The notes below the pieces were generated by a model. The model saw only the letters and a program-made list of their open reading frames with translations, was not told the DNA's origin and ran no database searches. From Ureibacillus sp. (GTDB taxonomy: Bacteria > Bacillota > Bacilli > Bacillales_A > Planococcaceae), in assembly GCA_031178355.1 (NCBI GenBank), contig JAPSJC010000011.1, positions 1 through 47,131 of the forward strand: a stretch of 47,131 nucleotides of DNA. Reading direction: 5' to 3'. Positions 1-9,690 of the stretch are shown here, one piece after another. Within the stretch, counting starts at the first letter, position 1. The number at the start of each line of letters is the position of its first letter. A program made the translations under genes and the position numbers.

Positions 1-54
1 TTTGTCGCAATCCATCTTACAGTGAATACCATAGTAGAAAAAGAAGGGTACTAA
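1..54 (+). CDS. 3' end of an unidentified gene (partial)
   Basis: Frame 1 is open from the window edge to a TAA at 52-54 and encodes 17 residues ending in VEKEGY. The stop lies one base from the stop of azlD on the other strand, the tight packing expected of two convergent genes. The peptide is too short to assign to a family. It could also be chance open frame. Confidence 0.35.
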   Translation, partial: FVAIHLTVNTIVEKEGY

Positions 55-55
55 G

Positions 56-379
56 TTAAAAAAAGTACCTTAATATAGCCATCGTGAGTACACCAGCAAT
101 AACTGTTTGAGACAAACTTTTCGTTAAAATCGCAACAAGTACTGTCGGGATAAATGCTAATACATTTAACCAATCCAATGTAACTATGTTTCCCTCAGCA
201 TTAATTAGTGACTCAATGACAAGCGCGCTTAAAATACATATAGGAATATAAGTTAACCATCTAAGTACAATATCGGGTAATTGAACACTTCGAACGAGCA
301 TGAAGGGAATCACCCTTGGCAACCAAGTAACGACAGCACAGCCTAATATTATGAGAAACATCGCTAGAGTAGTTGTCAT
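56..379 (-). CDS. azlD: AzlD-family branched-chain amino acid transport protein
   Basis: This 107-residue, very hydrophobic protein has about four predicted membrane segments, the usual size and build of AzlD, the small subunit of the AzlCD exporter for branched-chain amino acids. The motif WLPRVIPF near residues 19-26 is typical of the family. The ATG overlaps the azlC stop codon by four bases (ATGA), so the two are translationally coupled. Function is known from the family; substrate specificity here is inferred. Confidence 0.88.
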   Translation of the reverse strand: MTTTLAMFLIILGCAVVTWLPRVIPFMLVRSVQLPDIVLRWLTYIPICILSALVIESLINAEGNIVTLDWLNVLAFIPTVLVAILTKSLSQTVIAGVLTMAILRYFF

Positions 380-1098
380 TTTTCAGTCAACACTCCAATC
401 GTTGCAACAATAACAGTTGAAATAAGTACTGCTAAGTGTCCAGGGAGAAAGTAAGAAAGAATGTACATACTGATTGCAACACAACCAATGAGTTTCAAGT
501 AATGAATTAACTTTGATTTTCCAACATCGACTAGGTTCAAAACGAGTAAAGCAACAAACATTGCAACTAAGGCAAAATCAAGGCCCCAATTTTCTGCATT
601 CGGAATCCACTTTCCAAGGATACCGCCAATTGTACATGATGCAATCCAAGTTAAATAAGCTGTAAGATTTAATCCATCCATCCATCTTCCGCCAAGATGA
701 TTTTCCTTTATTAACTTAGTAACAGCTACACCAAAAGTTTCATCAGTTAATAGTGTGCCAAATCCAATATTTCGTAGGGACGAATATCTTGTTAGGTGTG
801 GTGCAACTGTTAATGACATTAAAAAATGACGTAAATTCACGATGAATGTCGTAATAATAATGATTGAAACAGGGGCACCTGCTACATATAATCCACAAAA
901 GATGAATTGTGCTGATCCGGCATATACAAAAACCGATAATAAAAAAATTTCTAATATTGATATGTTAGAGGTGATGGCAATCACACCAAAAGCAAGTCCA
1001 ATACTTATGTAACCGAGTAACGTCGGGATACAATCCTTTATCCCCTGTGAGAATGAGTCAGTTGTAACTGATTGTTTCAAACCAGTTTGAGTTACCAA
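376..1098 (-). CDS. azlC: AzlC-family branched-chain amino acid exporter, large subunit
   Basis: The protein of about 240 residues has several membrane segments and the AzlC signature near the N terminus (GFKDCIPTLLGY-like stretch, GLAFGV, then YAGSAQF). AzlC and AzlD form a two-component permease that exports branched-chain amino acids and toxic analogues such as 4-azaleucine. An ATG at 1107 is in frame, but the ribosome site AAAGGAG directly abuts it; a TTG three codons later (1098) has a normal 9-base spacing and is the better start. It is the first gene of a two-gene minus-strand operon with azlD. No regulator such as AzlB is present in the window. Confidence 0.88.
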   Translation of the reverse strand: MVTQTGLKQSVTTDSFSQGIKDCIPTLLGYISIGLAFGVIAITSNISILEIFLLSVFVYAGSAQFIFCGLYVAGAPVSIIIITTFIVNLRHFLMSLTVAPHLTRYSSLRNIGFGTLLTDETFGVAVTKLIKENHLGGRWMDGLNLTAYLTWIASCTIGGILGKWIPNAENWGLDFALVAMFVALLVLNLVDVGKSKLIHYLKLIGCVAISMYILSYFLPGHLAVLISTVIVATIGVLTEK

Positions 1099-1107
1099 TT
1101 TAATCAT

Positions 1108-1530
1108 CTCCTTTTTCGGAAAAATGGGAGTTTATTTTTTAAAAAAATGTTGGAATATATTATAATCAATTATGCCAAAGATAACCTATAAAACCAATTG
1201 TCATTTTAACATGTAGGAATTGGGTAGTACATATTTATGTATTTTTATTCAAGTAAGTTTATGTCAAAAACAAGCTAGTAATTGGAACTGAAATGCCCAG
1301 TTGATTTTACATTAGTTTGTTTAATAAAATGACATTTAGGAAATTTAAAATGGTTAATATAGTATACATAGTGAAGTTGGAGTAAGCAATAGTCTGGAAA
1401 ACATATTAAAACAAAAGAATGGTTTAATCCTCTCTAATATTAAGTTGAAATTGTACTATTTATGAATCCATCATATTCATTTGAATACTAACAGTCATGA
1501 AAAACATCATTGTAGATTGAGGTGGTACTT
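1108..1530. other. Intergenic region between divergent azlC and VTT-protein genes
   Basis: This 420-base AT-rich gap has no convincing ORF. It must hold promoters for both flanking genes. A weak candidate on the plus strand is TTGATT at 1301-1306, 18 bases before TAAAAT at 1325-1330. On the minus strand a TATAAT lies near 1159-1164 without a good -35. No riboswitch or known operator was recognised. Confidence 0.4.
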
Positions 1531-2154
1531 GTGAACGAGTGGTTTACAGAAGAGAATATTCAATCATTGGCTACACATTATCGTACACTTGGACCGCTTA
1601 TTGGGATATTGCTACCATTTCTAGAAGCGTTGTTACCGTTTTTACCCCTTGTTGTCATTATTGTAGCAAATGTTAGTTCCTACGGATTATGGATTGGTTT
1701 CATCCTTTCATGGGTAGGGACTGTACTAGGTTCTTATGTTGTATTTTTAATCGTTCGGAAATTCGGAAGACACCCTAAATTAAAAAGATTTATTGAAAGA
1801 GAAAACGTTCAGAAATTAATAAAATGGGTGGATATGAGAGGTCTTAGCCCGTTATTTATTTTACTCTGTTTTCCATTTACCCCTTCCGTACTTGTAAATA
1901 TTGTTGCAGGTCTCTCACACATTAAGAAAAAGTATTATTTATTTGTCTTATTAGCTGGTAAGTTTGTGATGATTTTAAGTATAAGTGTGCTTGGTTATGA
2001 TATAGGTTCCTATTTTAGAAATCCAGTTAAATTAATTTTTGTTGCGATTGCAGTGATAATATTATGGGTGCTTAGCAAAACGGTAGAGAAACGAATAAAT
2101 AAACGTGTAGAGAAAGATTTAAAAGAAGTAACTCATCAAAACAAATCGAAATAA
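1531..2154 (+). CDS. VTT-domain (TVP38/TMEM64/DedA-like) membrane protein
   Basis: The protein of 207 residues has an amphipathic N terminus followed by several membrane helices. It carries the SNARE-associated/VTT pattern: PFLEALLPFLPL near residues 28-40, a GTVLGSYVVFLIVRKFGR segment, and FPFTPSVLVNIVAG near residue 115. Relatives (YtxB/YdjZ/DedA families) are implicated in membrane lipid transport and envelope homeostasis. The longest frame starts at a GTG at 1522, but GAGGTGG at 1519-1525 sits correctly before the GTG at 1531, so that start was chosen. The C-terminal 25 residues are highly charged and probably cytoplasmic. It is a single-gene unit with its own terminator. Confidence 0.75.
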   Translation: MNEWFTEENIQSLATHYRTLGPLIGILLPFLEALLPFLPLVVIIVANVSSYGLWIGFILSWVGTVLGSYVVFLIVRKFGRHPKLKRFIERENVQKLIKWVDMRGLSPLFILLCFPFTPSVLVNIVAGLSHIKKKYYLFVLLAGKFVMILSISVLGYDIGSYFRNPVKLIFVAIAVIILWVLSKTVEKRINKRVEKDLKEVTHQNKSK

Positions 2155-2173
2155 ATATTTGTTTCTATACATC

Positions 2174-2212
2174 AAGCGGTTTACAATTAATTGTTATGTA
2201 AATCGCTTTTTT
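2174..2212 (+). terminator. Rho-independent terminator after the VTT-protein gene
   Basis: A 12-bp stem (AAGCGGTTTACA paired with TGTAAATCGCTT, one G-U pair) with an 11-base loop is followed by a run of T. Confidence 0.85.
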
Positions 2213-2328
2213 GCATTTCTTTTCCTAAGGAATTATGCTGAATTTAAGCTAAAATAGTAAGGTATCAATATAATTGAATGTCAATGCAAGTTAAATATAT
2301 AGAATCTCAATTTTAAGGGGGAAAGGAA

Positions 2329-5300
2329 ATGTCATTAAGAGTTATTAGTGGACGAGCTGGTGCTGGGAAATCTAGTTTAATTCATAAAGAAATTATGAAG
2401 GAACTAAAGTCAAATCCGTTAGGTGCACCCATATATATTATAGTTCCTGACCAAATGTCCTTTTCTACGGAGTATGAGTTAACGAATAATTATGATATAC
2501 GAGGAATCATGCGTGCTCAAGTTATGACATTTAAACGACTTGCCTGGTATGTGTTGCAAGAAACAGGGGGAATCGCACGCGATAAAATTGACAAAATCGG
2601 TTACCGAATGTTAATACGCCGATTATTGATGGAAAACCAAGATCGTTTTTCACTCTTCCGTCAAGCTGCAGATAAACGAGGATTTACTGAAGAAGTAGAG
2701 CAACTTATAAAAGAATTTAGTCAGTACAATATACAAAGTGATACATTACATGATGTCATTCAAGATTTAGAAACGAAACAAGCTCCACATACATTAATAT
2801 CTAAATCAAAAGACTTATTAATTATTTTGCAAGAGTTAGAGAGTGAACTAGGAGATACTTATGTAGATGGGGAAGCTTATTATCCAGTGTTATTAGAGCA
2901 AATTAAAAACTCTGAAAAGTTAAAACAAGCACATATTTACATCGATGGATTTACACAATTTACTCTTCGTGAATTTGAAATTGTAAAGCAGTTACTAACA
3001 TACGCTGAACGTGTAACGGTTGTACTTCCATTAGAAGATGAACACGACAAAGATGATGAACAAGCTTTATTTTATCGTGGTGCTGTTATGTACAATAAAT
3101 TAATGGAAGAAGCGAACGATTTAAAAGTAGAAGTTGAACCACGCGAACATTTATTTGGTACCTATCGATTTAATAATCTAGATTTAAAACACGTAGAAGC
3201 TAACTTTCATGAACCTATTTGGAATTCAAGATTAGCAGAAGGAAATGTTCAAATTTTAGAAGGTGCAAACCGACGTGCAGAGGTTCATGCGATTGCCCGG
3301 GAAATATGTCGATTGGTTAAGGAAGAAAATATCCGTTATCAAGATATAGGGATTATGTATCGTCAAGCAGATATTTATGATCCACTTATCTTAACTACAT
3401 TCGCTCAATACGATATACCTGTATTTACGAACGAGAAAAAAGCGATGTTACATCATCCATTAATTGAGTTTAGCCGATCAATTTTGGAAGTAGTCACATC
3501 TAAGTGGCAATATGAACCAGTTTTTAGAAGTGTAAAAACGGATTTATTATTCCCATTAAGAAGTAATGTAAGTGAGATGCGTGAAAAAGCGGACCGTTTT
3601 GAAAACTTTGTCATTGCTCAAGGTATTTACGGATACAGATGGTTTGAAGAATCTAGATGGCTTTACAAAAAGTATCGAGGACTAGAGTTTTTAACGAATC
3701 GTCAAACAGATGAGGAAGTTGCAATCCAACAAATGATTGATGAGATGAAACAAATTATTCGCAATCCACTGGAGAAGTTACAGAATGATTTGAAAAAAGC
3801 TGAAACGGGTAGAGAGATTGCTGTTGCATTATATCAATGCATAGAAGACCTACAAGTGTATGAAAAGCTGCAAGTATTAAAGAATGCTGAACTAGAAAAT
3901 CATGAATTAGATGCAGCGAGTGAGCATGATCAAGCATGGAATAGATGGGTAAATGTACTTGATCAATTCGTCATTATGTTTGGTGATCAAAAAATGACAG
4001 TTGAAGAAGCAGCCAAAATTTTAGATGAAGGTTACGATACACTTCAATTTTCTGGTATTCCTCCTGCAGTTGATGAAGTGACAGTTGCAACCGTCGAATA
4101 TTCACGCTTTGGGAATATGAAAGTCGTATTTGTCATTGGTGTAAATGATGGCGTCTATCCAATGCGAATGGACTACGAGGGCTTAATTACTGATGCAGAG
4201 CGCGGTTGGTTTGCTGCAGTTGATAAGGAGCTTTCCCCAACTTCTAAGCATCGACTATTACAAGAGGCCTTTCTAATTTATCGTGCCTTTTCATCACCAA
4301 CTGAACGTCTTTATGTCACATATGCAAGCTCAGATGAAGAAAGTAAATCACTTTTGCCATCCCTATATATCAATCGTTTACACAAATTGTTTGAAGTAAA
4401 TGGCAACAAAACACTACCACATAAACGAATTCTAATAGATCCGATTGAAGAATTAGACCAAGGGAATGTGCTTTCTTATATCAGGCATCCTCGTACAGCT
4501 GTTGCATTTTTAATGATGCAGTTAAGACAATCTCAATATTCACAAGAATTGTCACCTGAGTGGATTGCTTTAAAACGATTTTATGAGCAAGACTTACGCT
4601 GGAAATCGACATTAGAGAACGTTATGCGACCATTAGAAAAGGAAAATAAAGCAGAAAAGCTCACTCAGGATATTACAGATGAACTATATGGTACAGACCT
4701 AAATTCAAGTGTTTCCCGTGTAGAGAAGTTTTTCGGATGTCCGTTCTCTCACTTTTCCACTTACGGATTAGGACTAGAAGAACGTGTGGAATATAAATTA
4801 GAAACCTTCGCAATAGGTGATTTATTCCACGAAGCATTAAAATGGATTTCGATTGAAACAAAACAACGGAATATTCTTTGGAATAAATTAACACGTGAAC
4901 AATGTGCTCACTTAGCTAGACAAGCGGTAGAACACATTGTGCCAGTATTCTCTCATCAAATTCTATTAAGTAGTGCACGTTATCGCTATATTCAACATAA
5001 ATTGATTCGCATTGTTGAAAGAACAATGATTGCTCTGTCCCATCAGGCAAAATCATCACACTTTAAACCAATTGCCATTGAAGCTTCCTTTGGTTCAGGT
5101 AGAGAGTCATTACCACCACTTGAAATCGACCTAAATAATGGTAGGAAAATGAAAATACGCGGACGAATAGACCGTATTGATAGTGTGGAAATCGATGATA
5201 AAGCATATTTACGTGTTGTTGACTATAAATCTTCAAGTCGCGATTTAGATTTAAACGAAGTGTATCATGGTTTATCTCTTCAATTACTGACTTATTTAAA

Positions 5301-5853
5301 TGTTGCGGTGGAGAATGCTAGCCATTGGATTAAAGGTAAAGCAGAACCAGCTGGAGTTTTGTATGTTCATGTACACAATCCACTCCTTAAAATCGAAGAA
5401 GAATTGGATGATACAACCCTGGAAATGGAACGGTTGAAAAAATTCAGAATGAAGGGTTTACTAGCAGAGGATTTAAATTCGTTAATGTTAATGGATGAAG
5501 AATTAGAGATTAGTGGGAAATCCAAAATCATACCTGTTCAAATGAAAAAGGATGGTTCAGTTTACCTAAGAAATTCTAGAGTAGTTCAACCGTTTGATAT
5601 GCAAAACCTCCAAAAATATGTACGACAAAAACACCAAGAAGCGGGTAATGGGATTATTAGTGGCGATACTTCAATTCGTCCATATAAATTAAAGAATAAA
5701 ACAGCTTGTGATTTCTGCTCGTTTAAAGCAGTATGTCAGTTTGACTCAACTGATGCTACGCAAAACTATCATCAGTTACAAGTAGAACAATCTGACAAGG
5801 TAGTTTTGAAAATTAATGAGGTGGTGAAAAAAGATGCGACCAATTCCAACTAA
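2329..5853 (+). CDS. addB: ATP-dependent helicase/deoxyribonuclease subunit B
   Basis: AddB pairs with AddA to form the helicase-nuclease that resects double-strand DNA ends and loads RecA after Chi recognition, the Gram-positive counterpart of RecBCD. The 1174 residues match the family length (about 1170). Visible features are the Walker A motif GRAGAGKS at residues 8-15, a C-terminal RecB-type nuclease domain (GDLFHEAL, GRIDRID, VVDYKSS, QLLTY), and the iron-sulfur cysteines: one in FFGCPF ahead of the nuclease and three in the C-terminal CDFCSFKAVC. Start ATG is preceded by AAGGGGGAAAGG. addA begins within its last 20 bases. A TATAAT at 2269-2274 may be the -10, without a clear -35. Confidence 0.97.
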   Translation: MSLRVISGRAGAGKSSLIHKEIMKELKSNPLGAPIYIIVPDQMSFSTEYELTNNYDIRGIMRAQVMTFKRLAWYVLQETGGIARDKIDKIGYRMLIRRLLMENQDRFSLFRQAADKRGFTEEVEQLIKEFSQYNIQSDTLHDVIQDLETKQAPHTLISKSKDLLIILQELESELGDTYVDGEAYYPVLLEQIKNSEKLKQAHIYIDGFTQFTLREFEIVKQLLTYAERVTVVLPLEDEHDKDDEQALFYRGAVMYNKLMEEANDLKVEVEPREHLFGTYRFNNLDLKHVEANFHEPIWNSRLAEGNVQILEGANRRAEVHAIAREICRLVKEENIRYQDIGIMYRQADIYDPLILTTFAQYDIPVFTNEKKAMLHHPLIEFSRSILEVVTSKWQYEPVFRSVKTDLLFPLRSNVSEMREKADRFENFVIAQGIYGYRWFEESRWLYKKYRGLEFLTNRQTDEEVAIQQMIDEMKQIIRNPLEKLQNDLKKAETGREIAVALYQCIEDLQVYEKLQVLKNAELENHELDAASEHDQAWNRWVNVLDQFVIMFGDQKMTVEEAAKILDEGYDTLQFSGIPPAVDEVTVATVEYSRFGNMKVVFVIGVNDGVYPMRMDYEGLITDAERGWFAAVDKELSPTSKHRLLQEAFLIYRAFSSPTERLYVTYASSDEESKSLLPSLYINRLHKLFEVNGNKTLPHKRILIDPIEELDQGNVLSYIRHPRTAVAFLMMQLRQSQYSQELSPEWIALKRFYEQDLRWKSTLENVMRPLEKENKAEKLTQDITDELYGTDLNSSVSRVEKFFGCPFSHFSTYGLGLEERVEYKLETFAIGDLFHEALKWISIETKQRNILWNKLTREQCAHLARQAVEHIVPVFSHQILLSSARYRYIQHKLIRIVERTMIALSHQAKSSHFKPIAIEASFGSGRESLPPLEIDLNNGRKMKIRGRIDRIDSVEIDDKAYLRVVDYKSSSRDLDLNEVYHGLSLQLLTYLNVAVENASHWIKGKAEPAGVLYVHVHNPLLKIEEELDDTTLEMERLKKFRMKGLLAEDLNSLMLMDEELEISGKSKIIPVQMKKDGSVYLRNSRVVQPFDMQNLQKYVRQKHQEAGNGIISGDTSIRPYKLKNKTACDFCSFKAVCQFDSTDATQNYHQLQVEQSDKVVLKINEVVKKDATNSN

Positions 5854-8800
5854 AGGTCCGGATGTGACATGGACAGATGAACAATGGAAAGCCATCTGGG
5901 CTACTGGTCAAGATACTTTAGTATCTGCTGCGGCTGGTTCAGGTAAAACCGCGGTATTAATCAATCGTATGATTGAAAAAGTGATTGATAAGGACAATCC
6001 CATTGATGTTGATGAACTGTTGGTCGTAACCTTTACAAACGCATCCGCTGCTGAAATGCGACATCGTATGGCGGAAGCATTGGAAAAAGAAATTGCCAAT
6101 GATCCTTATAATCAGCATTTACGACGTCAACTAAGTTTGGTAAATAAGGCTCAAATTTCAACATTACACTCATTTTGTTTATTCATTGTACGTCAATATG
6201 CTTACTTACTAGACATAGATCCAGGGTTCAGAATTGCCAATGAGGGGGAATCCTCATTATTAAAAGATGATGTGTTAGCGGAAGTGTTAGAGGAAGCATA
6301 CGGCAATGAAGACGAAGAAAAAGTAAACGCAATATACCGTTTAGTAGATAGTTTTACATCTGATCGTGATGATCAAGCGATTGAAACATTAATTGATAAA
6401 TTATATCAAACATCGCTCGTTCATCCAAAACCAAACCAATGGTTACGTTCCTTATCCGAACAGTACTTTTTAAAAGAGGATATGACAATTGATGAGCTAC
6501 CTTACATTCAACATATTAAAGATGCAATTAAATTCAGTTTACAGGAAGCATACGCTTATATAGAAGAAGTACGACAACTAGCTTTAAAACCTGATGGACC
6601 TGCGCCATATGCAGAAACAGCTGAGCTTGATTTTGTATTACTCCAGGAAGCATTCAGAAGATTAGAAAATGGAACTTGGATTGAACTGTATGAATTTTTC
6701 CACTCATTAAAGTGGGAAACGTTATCGCGTAAGAAACAAGATAGCGATCCCGAATTAAAAGAACTGGCTAAGAAAAAACGTGACCAAGCAAAAAAAGTTG
6801 TGTTAAAAATAAAAGAAGAATTTTTTACTAGAACACCAACAAGATTGTTAGATGAAATTCGTTTAATGGCACCAATGATTGAAACGTTAGTAGAACTCAC
6901 AGAAAATTATGGTCGTAAGTTTAAAGCGGCAAAACTAGAGCGCGGACTCGTAGATTTTTCCGATTTAGAACATTATGCACTAGAAATATTATCTGTTAAT
7001 GAGAACGACGTTTTACTACCTTCAGATATTGCAAAAGAATTCCAACAAAAATTTAAAGAAGTGTTAGTAGATGAATATCAAGATACAAACATGCTTCAAG
7101 AAACCATCTTACAATTAGTGAAAATAGGTAACGAAGCAAGTGGAAACTTATTCATGGTTGGAGACGTCAAACAGTCAATATACCGATTTCGTCTTGCTGA
7201 ACCAATGCTCTTCTTAAATAAATATCTAACCTTTGAAGAAGAACCAGTTGCATCAGGTTTAAAGATTGACTTGAATGCAAATTTCCGTAGTCGAAAAGAA
7301 GTATTACATGCAACAAACTTTGTTTTCGAACAAATCATGGGAACAACGGTAGGGGAAATTGACTACGATGAAAAAGCACTACTAAAACCAAGTGCGCCAT
7401 ACGATCAATTAGACACGCCTGTTGAATTGGCAGTTCTATATGAAGAGGATGATCAAGCAGATTCTGAAGAAGATAGTGATGATGAGTTTCAAACAATCGA
7501 TGCAATGACCGAAGAGGAGATTGCAAAATCACAGCAGGAAGCACGATATATTATTAGAAGAATACAAGAAATGATGGCAAGTGGCGCTACTGTATATAAT
7601 GCCAAAGAAAAGGATCCAAAAAAGAGAATTCGTCCTTTGAGATATAGTGATATTGTGATACTAATGCGTTCCATGACTTGGTCCAATGACTTAGTAGAAG
7701 AGTTTAAAGCAGCTGGTATCCCTCTATATGCAGATTCTTCTAAGGGGTATTTTGAAGCTTTAGAAGTGATGGTTATGTTGAATGTATTAACAATAGTAGA
7801 TAATCCGTATCAAGACATCCCTCTTGCATCCGTTTTACGATCACCTTTTATTGGTCTAACCGAAAATGAATTAGCACTTATTCGATTAGCAAAAAAGAAT
7901 GTACCGTTTTATGAATCAGTTAAAATGTTCGTTCAAGAAGAGCGTTCTGGTATTTCGTCAAACACAGCTGAAAAACTTCAACTCTTTTTACAGAAATTAG
8001 AGACATGGAGAGATATGGCTAGACGTGGTTCTTTATCTGATTTAATATGGAAAATTTATATCGATACAAATTATTACGAAATGGTTGGCGCTATGACGAA
8101 CGGAAAACAGCGTCAGGCAAATTTGCGAACTTTACACGACCGAGCATTAATGTACGAAAAGACATCGTTTAGAGGGTTATTTCGCTTTTTACGCTTTATC
8201 AACCGTATGAAATCTAGGGGCGATGATTTAGGTGTAGCGAAATCCATTGGAGAAAAGGATGATGTTGTACGCTTAGTAACCATACACTCATCAAAAGGTT
8301 TAGAATATCCAGTCGTTTTTGTAGCTGGACTTGGACGAGCCTTCAACCAAATGGATTTTTCTAATTCTTATTTATTTGACCAAAAATATGGCTTTGCCGT
8401 AAAAGCAATAGACCCAGATAATCGAATCATGTATACCTCACTGCCTTTTTTAGCGATGAAGGAAAAGAAAATTCTCGAGATGAAAGCTGAAGAAATGCGT
8501 ATTTTATATGTTGCGATGACTCGGGCAAAAGAGCGTTTAATTTTAGTTGGATCCGTGAAAGATTGGGAAAAAACGAGGAAAGCATGGTGTGAAGTAAGTG
8601 ATATAGAAGATTCAATGCTTCCAGAGTATAAAAGAGCACGTGCTAAAAATTATTTAGACTGGATTGGCCCAGCAATTGCTAGACATGAATGTTTTTCTTC
8701 TTATAATGAAGATTCGTACACACCTCTTCAACATCCATCTATTTGGAAAATATCGGCGATTTCGAATAATACCTTCAAAAACGCCGTTCAATTAAATGGT

Positions 8801-9559
8801 GAACAGGAAATTGAAGATACGAATAACAACAATTTGGATGAAGATATCTATAAAGAAATAGTAAAAAGATTCAATACGAAGTATCCATTCGAACATTCGA
8901 CTACTAAGAAATCAAAAACGAGTGTTACTGAAATTAAACGAATCGAAAACCTAATACGACTTGAAGAGGAAGATGATATCGAATTTGTAGAGCAAGGATC
9001 TTTTAAATCTGTTGCGAAAAGGCCGATGTTCCTTCAACAAAAAGCTCTTTCTAGTACGGAAATTGGTACCGCAGTGCATACCGTTATGCAACACGTACCG
9101 AAACAAGGATTTACTTCTATTGAAGAAATTGAAAAGTTTCTACAAAATTTAGTGGAGCGACAACTACTAACAGATGAAGAAGCTAAAGTTGTTGAGCCAG
9201 AGAAAGTATTACAGTTTTTCGAATCGCCTATTGGTAAAAGATTTACCCATTCTAAAGAAGTGTTTCGAGAACTGCCGTTCACTTTGAGTAGAACAGATCA
9301 AGATGGAGACCCACAAATTGTTCAAGGAATTATCGATTGTTTAATTCTAGATGAACATGATAAATGGGTTTTACTAGATTACAAAACAGATAAAATATTA
9401 CCTAAGTTTGAACAAGAACCTGCATTAACGAAAGAAATGTCAGACCGATATGGTGTCCAACTGCGCATCTATAGTGAAGCTGCAGAAGTGGTGTTGGGAG
9501 TACCAGTCGATGAAAAAATCATCTATCTTTATAATGCCCAAAAAGAAATTCAACTATAG
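5834..9559 (+). CDS. addA: ATP-dependent helicase/nuclease subunit A
   Basis: AddA is the UvrD-like SF1 helicase plus nuclease subunit of AddAB. The 1241 residues agree with the family. The Walker A motif AAAGSGKT lies near residues 33-40, the DExx box is VDEYQDTN, and other helicase motifs are visible (VGDVKQSIYRFR, NFRSRKEVL, IHSSKGLEYPVVFV, VAMTRAKERL). The C-terminal nuclease has GIIDCLI, LLDYKTDK and YGVQLRIYSEA. GAGGTGG at 5819 lies within addB, 8 bases before the ATG, so the pair is coupled by a 20-base overlap. In B. subtilis sbcD-sbcC follow; here they do not, and a terminator comes next. Confidence 0.97.
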   Translation: MRPIPTKGPDVTWTDEQWKAIWATGQDTLVSAAAGSGKTAVLINRMIEKVIDKDNPIDVDELLVVTFTNASAAEMRHRMAEALEKEIANDPYNQHLRRQLSLVNKAQISTLHSFCLFIVRQYAYLLDIDPGFRIANEGESSLLKDDVLAEVLEEAYGNEDEEKVNAIYRLVDSFTSDRDDQAIETLIDKLYQTSLVHPKPNQWLRSLSEQYFLKEDMTIDELPYIQHIKDAIKFSLQEAYAYIEEVRQLALKPDGPAPYAETAELDFVLLQEAFRRLENGTWIELYEFFHSLKWETLSRKKQDSDPELKELAKKKRDQAKKVVLKIKEEFFTRTPTRLLDEIRLMAPMIETLVELTENYGRKFKAAKLERGLVDFSDLEHYALEILSVNENDVLLPSDIAKEFQQKFKEVLVDEYQDTNMLQETILQLVKIGNEASGNLFMVGDVKQSIYRFRLAEPMLFLNKYLTFEEEPVASGLKIDLNANFRSRKEVLHATNFVFEQIMGTTVGEIDYDEKALLKPSAPYDQLDTPVELAVLYEEDDQADSEEDSDDEFQTIDAMTEEEIAKSQQEARYIIRRIQEMMASGATVYNAKEKDPKKRIRPLRYSDIVILMRSMTWSNDLVEEFKAAGIPLYADSSKGYFEALEVMVMLNVLTIVDNPYQDIPLASVLRSPFIGLTENELALIRLAKKNVPFYESVKMFVQEERSGISSNTAEKLQLFLQKLETWRDMARRGSLSDLIWKIYIDTNYYEMVGAMTNGKQRQANLRTLHDRALMYEKTSFRGLFRFLRFINRMKSRGDDLGVAKSIGEKDDVVRLVTIHSSKGLEYPVVFVAGLGRAFNQMDFSNSYLFDQKYGFAVKAIDPDNRIMYTSLPFLAMKEKKILEMKAEEMRILYVAMTRAKERLILVGSVKDWEKTRKAWCEVSDIEDSMLPEYKRARAKNYLDWIGPAIARHECFSSYNEDSYTPLQHPSIWKISAISNNTFKNAVQLNGEQEIEDTNNNNLDEDIYKEIVKRFNTKYPFEHSTTKKSKTSVTEIKRIENLIRLEEEDDIEFVEQGSFKSVAKRPMFLQQKALSSTEIGTAVHTVMQHVPKQGFTSIEEIEKFLQNLVERQLLTDEEAKVVEPEKVLQFFESPIGKRFTHSKEVFRELPFTLSRTDQDGDPQIVQGIIDCLILDEHDKWVLLDYKTDKILPKFEQEPALTKEMSDRYGVQLRIYSEAAEVVLGVPVDEKIIYLYNAQKEIQL

Positions 9560-9572
9560 TTGTAACACTTGT

Positions 9573-9616
9573 GAGGATGATTGACTTTACATGAAATCAT
9601 CATCCTCTCATTTTTA
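9573..9616 (+). terminator. Terminator after addA
   Basis: GAGGATGAT at 9573-9581 pairs with ATCATCCTC at 9599-9607 around a 17-base loop, followed by TCATTTTT. Confidence 0.75.
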
Positions 9617-9690
9617 AAATTCATTAATATAAAAAGGATAAATAATACGTTTTAATAAAGAAATGTAGAGTTTCAGAAAGGGGTCGAGTT